Assembly (NCBI GenBank): GCA_009691765.1
Contig: SIAO01000012.1
Span: forward strand, 1 to 64,000
Reading direction: 5' to 3'
Length of the DNA: 64,000 bases
Source: Planctomycetota bacterium
GTDB lineage: Bacteria; Planctomycetota; GCA-002687715
In this document: one piece after another, positions 61,273 to 64,000 of the stretch
Numbering within the stretch: the first letter of the stretch is position 1
How the letters are laid out: every line of letters starts with the position of its first letter
The notes under the pieces: generated by a model
Seen by the model: only the letters and a program-made list of their open reading frames with translations
What the model was told of the DNA's origin: nothing
Databases searched by the model: none
Position numbers and translations under genes: made by a program

Positions 61273-61686
61273 TCAACTCACCCGCGTGCCAGGAAGCACT
61301 TCTCCATCGACGCCAATCGGAATGACTTTCGTTGGCCCGCGCAACGCCAACATCATGCCTTGGCTTTCAACACCACGCAGCATCGCAGGTTTCAGATTGG
61401 CGAGCACGATGACCGTGCGCCCGACGAGCGCTTCAGGCGTCCAATCAGCGCGGATCCCGGCCACGATTTGACGCGGTGCACTTTCGCCGATGTCCACTTG
61501 CAGCACGAGCAAGCGATCGGCCTTCTCGTGAGGCGCGGCGCTCAGCACCCGGCCAGCGCGCAAATCGACGCACTGAAATTGCTCGATGCCGATCGTTGCG
61601 TTCTGAGGCACAGCAGCGACAACGGTTGGTGGAATTGGTGGTGTCGGGGGTGTCGGTGCAGCACTCTGCGGGGTGGCGTCGTTCAT
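61273..61686 (-). CDS. tRNA-binding-domain (EMAPII/MetG-beta-like) protein
   Basis: A 137-residue protein. After a Pro-rich N-terminus of about 35 residues comes an OB-fold tRNA-binding domain: VDLRAGRVLSAAPHEKADRLLVLQVDIG, RQIVAGIRADW, GRTVIVLANLKPAMLRGVESQGMMLAL. This is the domain at the C-terminus of bacterial methionyl-tRNA synthetase, also found alone (as CsaA or MetG beta). Here it is an orphan unit. It could be a structured tRNA-binding chaperone or a separate MetRS subunit. Start 61686 removes an unrelated extension. It directly precedes recN. Confidence 0.85.
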   Translation of the reverse strand: MNDATPQSAAPTPPTPPIPPTVVAAVPQNATIGIEQFQCVDLRAGRVLSAAPHEKADRLLVLQVDIGESAPRQIVAGIRADWTPEALVGRTVIVLANLKPAMLRGVESQGMMLALRGPTKVIPIGVDGEVLPGTRVS

Positions 61687-61775
61687 GGAGAGCAGGTTAT
61701 CTGCTGCCGCAAGAGCATGGAAGCACACCTACGCTTTGCCGTTTTTCTGCGCGGCGCCTTGGATGAAGCGCCGCC

Positions 61776-62351
61776 TCAACCCGCTGGTGGTATTGCAGGA
61801 TGCCTGAGGAGCAAAATCAGGCTTTCGCCGCTTTCGATCCGACGCATCACAACGGCGCCAGACGGCAGTGCCGCTTCGACCTGCACCTTGGAAGGGATGC
61901 GATACATCATCACGCCTTCCGCTGGCAGCAGGCTGAGGAATCGCGCGCAGAGCTCGGCCATGCGTTCCGGTGCTTCGAGAACCATCGGAAACGGGGGGTC
62001 CAAGAAGGCGATGTCCACGGGGTGGTCGATGCGAATGAGGTCCACCTTCCAAGCATCCGCTGCAAGAACTTGTCCGCGCTCACTGAAGCCGCAGCCTTGA
62101 AGATTGCGCTCGAGGACCGGCCGGGCGTGGCGTCCAAGTTCGATAAAAGTGGCCCGTGCGGCACCACGAGACAGCGCCTCGATTCCAAGGCCGCCGCTTC
62201 CGGCAAAGACATCCAAGACACCATCACAGGGGAAAGAGCGCATCAAGATGTTGAAGAGCTGCTCCTTCTGGCGGTCCATCATGGGGCGAGTGCGCTCCCC
62301 AGGTGGGGCTTCAAGCTGCCTGCCCCGAGCTTCACCGGCGATGACTCTCAT
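61776..62351 (-). CDS. rsmD: 16S rRNA m2G966 methyltransferase RsmD
   Basis: A 191-residue SAM-dependent methyltransferase. Its start MRVIAGEARGRQLEAP is the family start. SAM-binding motif I is VLDVFAGSGGLGIEAL (about 45-60), and the catalytic motif IV is FLDPPF (116-121), the DPPF variant of N/DPPY/F. It methylates G966 of 16S rRNA. A much longer open frame exists, but the family start at 62351 is clear. It is divergent from pdxJ with 57 bases between. Confidence 0.93.
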   Translation of the reverse strand: MRVIAGEARGRQLEAPPGERTRPMMDRQKEQLFNILMRSFPCDGVLDVFAGSGGLGIEALSRGAARATFIELGRHARPVLERNLQGCGFSERGQVLAADAWKVDLIRIDHPVDIAFLDPPFPMVLEAPERMAELCARFLSLLPAEGVMMYRIPSKVQVEAALPSGAVVMRRIESGESLILLLRHPAIPPAG

Positions 62352-62408
62352 GGGCGCGAGCAAGCAGTGTTGATCGCCGTTGCCGCGGCATAGAATGGCG
62401 AGCCGTCC

Positions 62409-63185
62409 ATGACTCCGCGATTGTATGTCAACCTCGATCATGTAGCCACACTGCGAGAAGCACGTGGCACGACCTACCCCGATGTGTTGGAGGCCGCGCT
62501 GCTCGCTGAACGCAGCGGCCACATTCACGGCGTCACGCTGCACCTGCGCGAGGACCGACGCCATGTGCAAGATGCGGATGTCGAACGCGTGATGGCTGCG
62601 TTGAAGCTGCCCTTCAACTACGAACTGAGCTGCGCTGATGAAATCGTGCGCCACGCAGAACGCATGCGTCCGGCGCAGGCGACGCTCGTTCCCGAAAGGC
62701 GCGCCGAAATCACCACCGAAGGCGGACTGGACCTCGAGCTTCACGGAAAGTTGGTGGGTGACACCGTCGCGCGCCTGCAACGGCACGGTGTACTGGTTTC
62801 CTTGTTCATCGATCCGGATGCACACTCCGTCAAACGTAGCCGCGAGTTGGGCGCCACGCATGTCGAACTGCACACGGGCCGCTACGCCCATGCGTTTGGC
62901 AGCGCTACAGCCGCACGCGAACTCGAGCGCCTCGTGGTGGCCGCTCAAGCCGCGCAAGCCTGCGGCCTCGTGCTCAACGCCGGACACGGACTGACCGTGG
63001 CCAATGTGGGCCCAGTTGCCGCGCTCCCGGGCCTGAACGATCTCAACATCGGCCATGCCATCGTGGCGCAAGCCGTCTTCATCGGTCTCGAAGCCGCATT
63101 GCGCGAGATGGCACAGGCCATTGCACGCGGCGCAATAACAGCACCACAGCACAAGGACAGCGGACATGCCTCCAAGCAACATTAA
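62409..63185 (+). CDS. pdxJ: Pyridoxine 5'-phosphate synthase
   Basis: PdxJ condenses 1-deoxy-D-xylulose-5-phosphate and 3-amino-1-hydroxyacetone-1-phosphate to pyridoxine phosphate. The 258-residue protein begins LYVNLDHVATLREARG and has VTLHLREDRRHVQD, ATLVPERRAEITTEGGLDL, ELHTGRYA, VLNAGHGLTVANV and NIGHAIVAQAVFIGL, all family hallmarks of this TIM-barrel enzyme. Length is typical. It overlaps the next gene by 10 bases. Confidence 0.97.
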   Translation: MTPRLYVNLDHVATLREARGTTYPDVLEAALLAERSGHIHGVTLHLREDRRHVQDADVERVMAALKLPFNYELSCADEIVRHAERMRPAQATLVPERRAEITTEGGLDLELHGKLVGDTVARLQRHGVLVSLFIDPDAHSVKRSRELGATHVELHTGRYAHAFGSATAARELERLVVAAQAAQACGLVLNAGHGLTVANVGPVAALPGLNDLNIGHAIVAQAVFIGLEAALREMAQAIARGAITAPQHKDSGHASKQH

Positions 63186-64000
63186 TCGCGCCCATCTCAC
63201 TCGCTGGATCAAAGACCACCGTGCCAGCTTCGAAAGCGAATTGCGCGAATTGGTGGAGATCCCCAGCATCTCTATGGATCCGTCACGCAAAGGCGACATT
63301 CGCCGCTGCGCCGATGCAGCCGCGGCACTCATCCGCGCCGCAGGTGGCACTGCCGAAATCCTCGAGACTGTGGCCAATCCCATCGTGCAAGGTGCGTTTC
63401 TCCGCGATCCTTCGTTCCCCACGGTCACCATCTACAACCACATGGACGTGCAGCCCGCGGACGAGCCGACGTGGAAACAAGATCCGTTCCGCATGAGCAA
63501 CGTGGATGGCACCTACGGCGGACGCGGCACCACGGACGACAAGGGCCCAGCGCTCACGGCTTTTTACGCCGCGCGCTACGCCGTCGAGCAAAACATTCCC
63601 GTGAACATCCGCTTCCTGTGGGAATTGGAAGAAGAGATCGGCAGCCCCAGTTTTGAAGGCTGTCTCAAGGCCAACGCCGGCAAGTTGACAACAAATTCGG
63701 TTGTGGTGTCAGACACAGTTTGGATTGCTCGCGGCAAGCCCGCAGTGTCTACAGGACTTCGCGGCATGGTGACGGCCCTGCTCAGTTTGGAAACCGGCAC
63801 GGAAGATCGTCACAGCGGTCTTGTCGGCGGCCTCGCGCGCAATCCTCTGGCAGAGTTGGCAGAAGTCATCGCTGGTTGCGTCGACGCACGCAGCGGCAAG
63901 GTGCTCATCGAAGGCTTCTACAAGAATGTTCAGAAGCCGAAGAAGAGCGAGCTCGACGGGTTCCTCGCTTCAGGCTTCCGCACAAGCCAGTTTCAAAAGG
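63176..64000 (+). CDS. M20-family metallopeptidase (truncated by the window end)
   Basis: An open frame of at least 275 codons running off the window end. It resembles M20 dipeptidases/acylases: LRELVEIPSISMDPSRKGD, VTIYNHMDVQPADEPTWK (metal-binding HxD), GRGTTDDKGPALTAFYAAR (second metal Asp), and LWELEEEIGSPSFEGCL (catalytic Glu and metal Glu). All N-terminal metal ligands are present. The ATG overlaps the pdxJ stop by 10 bases, suggesting co-expression. The C-terminal part is missing here only because of the window end. Confidence 0.9.

Overview
The window is a G+C-rich, densely packed bacterial chromosome segment with no insertion sequence, prophage, CRISPR array or rRNA. The mix of genes suggests a Gram-negative-type member of the Planctomycetota/PVC group: an outer-membrane porin, secretin and GspK parts, several lipoproteins, a PEP-CTERM-like anchor, a prenyltransferase-repeat lipoprotein, a large carboxypeptidase-regulatory-repeat protein and a DUF5658 protein, set among ordinary housekeeping genes. 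The taxonomic placement is inference from gene content only.

Layout. 0.1-4 kb: porin with a long structured leader, a NIL-domain protein, a membrane protein and a toroid-fold lipoprotein. 4-8 kb: feoAB behind a probable leaderless promoter, a Fur-family regulator and purD. 8-12.8 kb: a secreted S8 protease, a structured GC-rich non-coding stretch next to tRNA-Pro(TGG), a BNR-like lipoprotein, and a lipoprotein that ends in a PEP-CTERM-like tail and carries 19 Pro-Ala repeats. 12.8-22 kb: selA followed by tRNA-Sec (selC), then four cell-envelope genes (Ig-like lipoprotein, PpiC-type foldase, secreted protein, carboxypeptidase-regulatory repeat protein). 22-26.9 kb: DUF2752, rsgA, a metal-transporter-like protein, ribBA, and an ECF sigma/anti-sigma pair. 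27-29.3 kb: a fused PilM/PilN-like (GspL-like) protein and a GspM-like partner. 29.4-48 kb: carB, a membrane-TPR protein, an acyl-CoA synthetase, nadA, an asnB-glycosyltransferase pair, a radical SAM/SPASM protein, thiD, tdk, a DHH phosphoesterase, a TIM-barrel-like protein, purB and a CGNR-type zinc protein.

48-54.3 kb is the most interesting part. A FliA/WhiG-type sigma factor gene (with an overlapping VanZ-like gene) lies behind a sigma70-like promoter and a well-conserved cyclic-di-GMP-I (GEMM-I) riboswitch. The riboswitch is followed by terminator and antiterminator elements that share bases with its P1 stem. Next to it are an FHA-transmembrane-CAP protein, a DUF5658 protein, and a response-regulator/GGDEF protein with both signature sites degenerate. 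54.5-57.6 kb holds a second type II secretion/pilus block (small membrane protein, secretin, GspK-like). The window closes with a pseudouridine synthase carrying Glu at the catalytic Asp position, manA, recN, a tRNA-binding-domain protein, rsmD, pdxJ and a truncated M20 peptidase.

How the parts fit: two separated gene blocks look like pieces of one type II secretion/type IV pilus-like export machine. The c-di-GMP riboswitch suggests that a lifestyle (motility or development) sigma factor is tuned by second messenger. Iron uptake (feoAB) sits next to its probable Fur-type regulator. Selenocysteine incorporation is partly encoded (selA and selC, with no selB in view).
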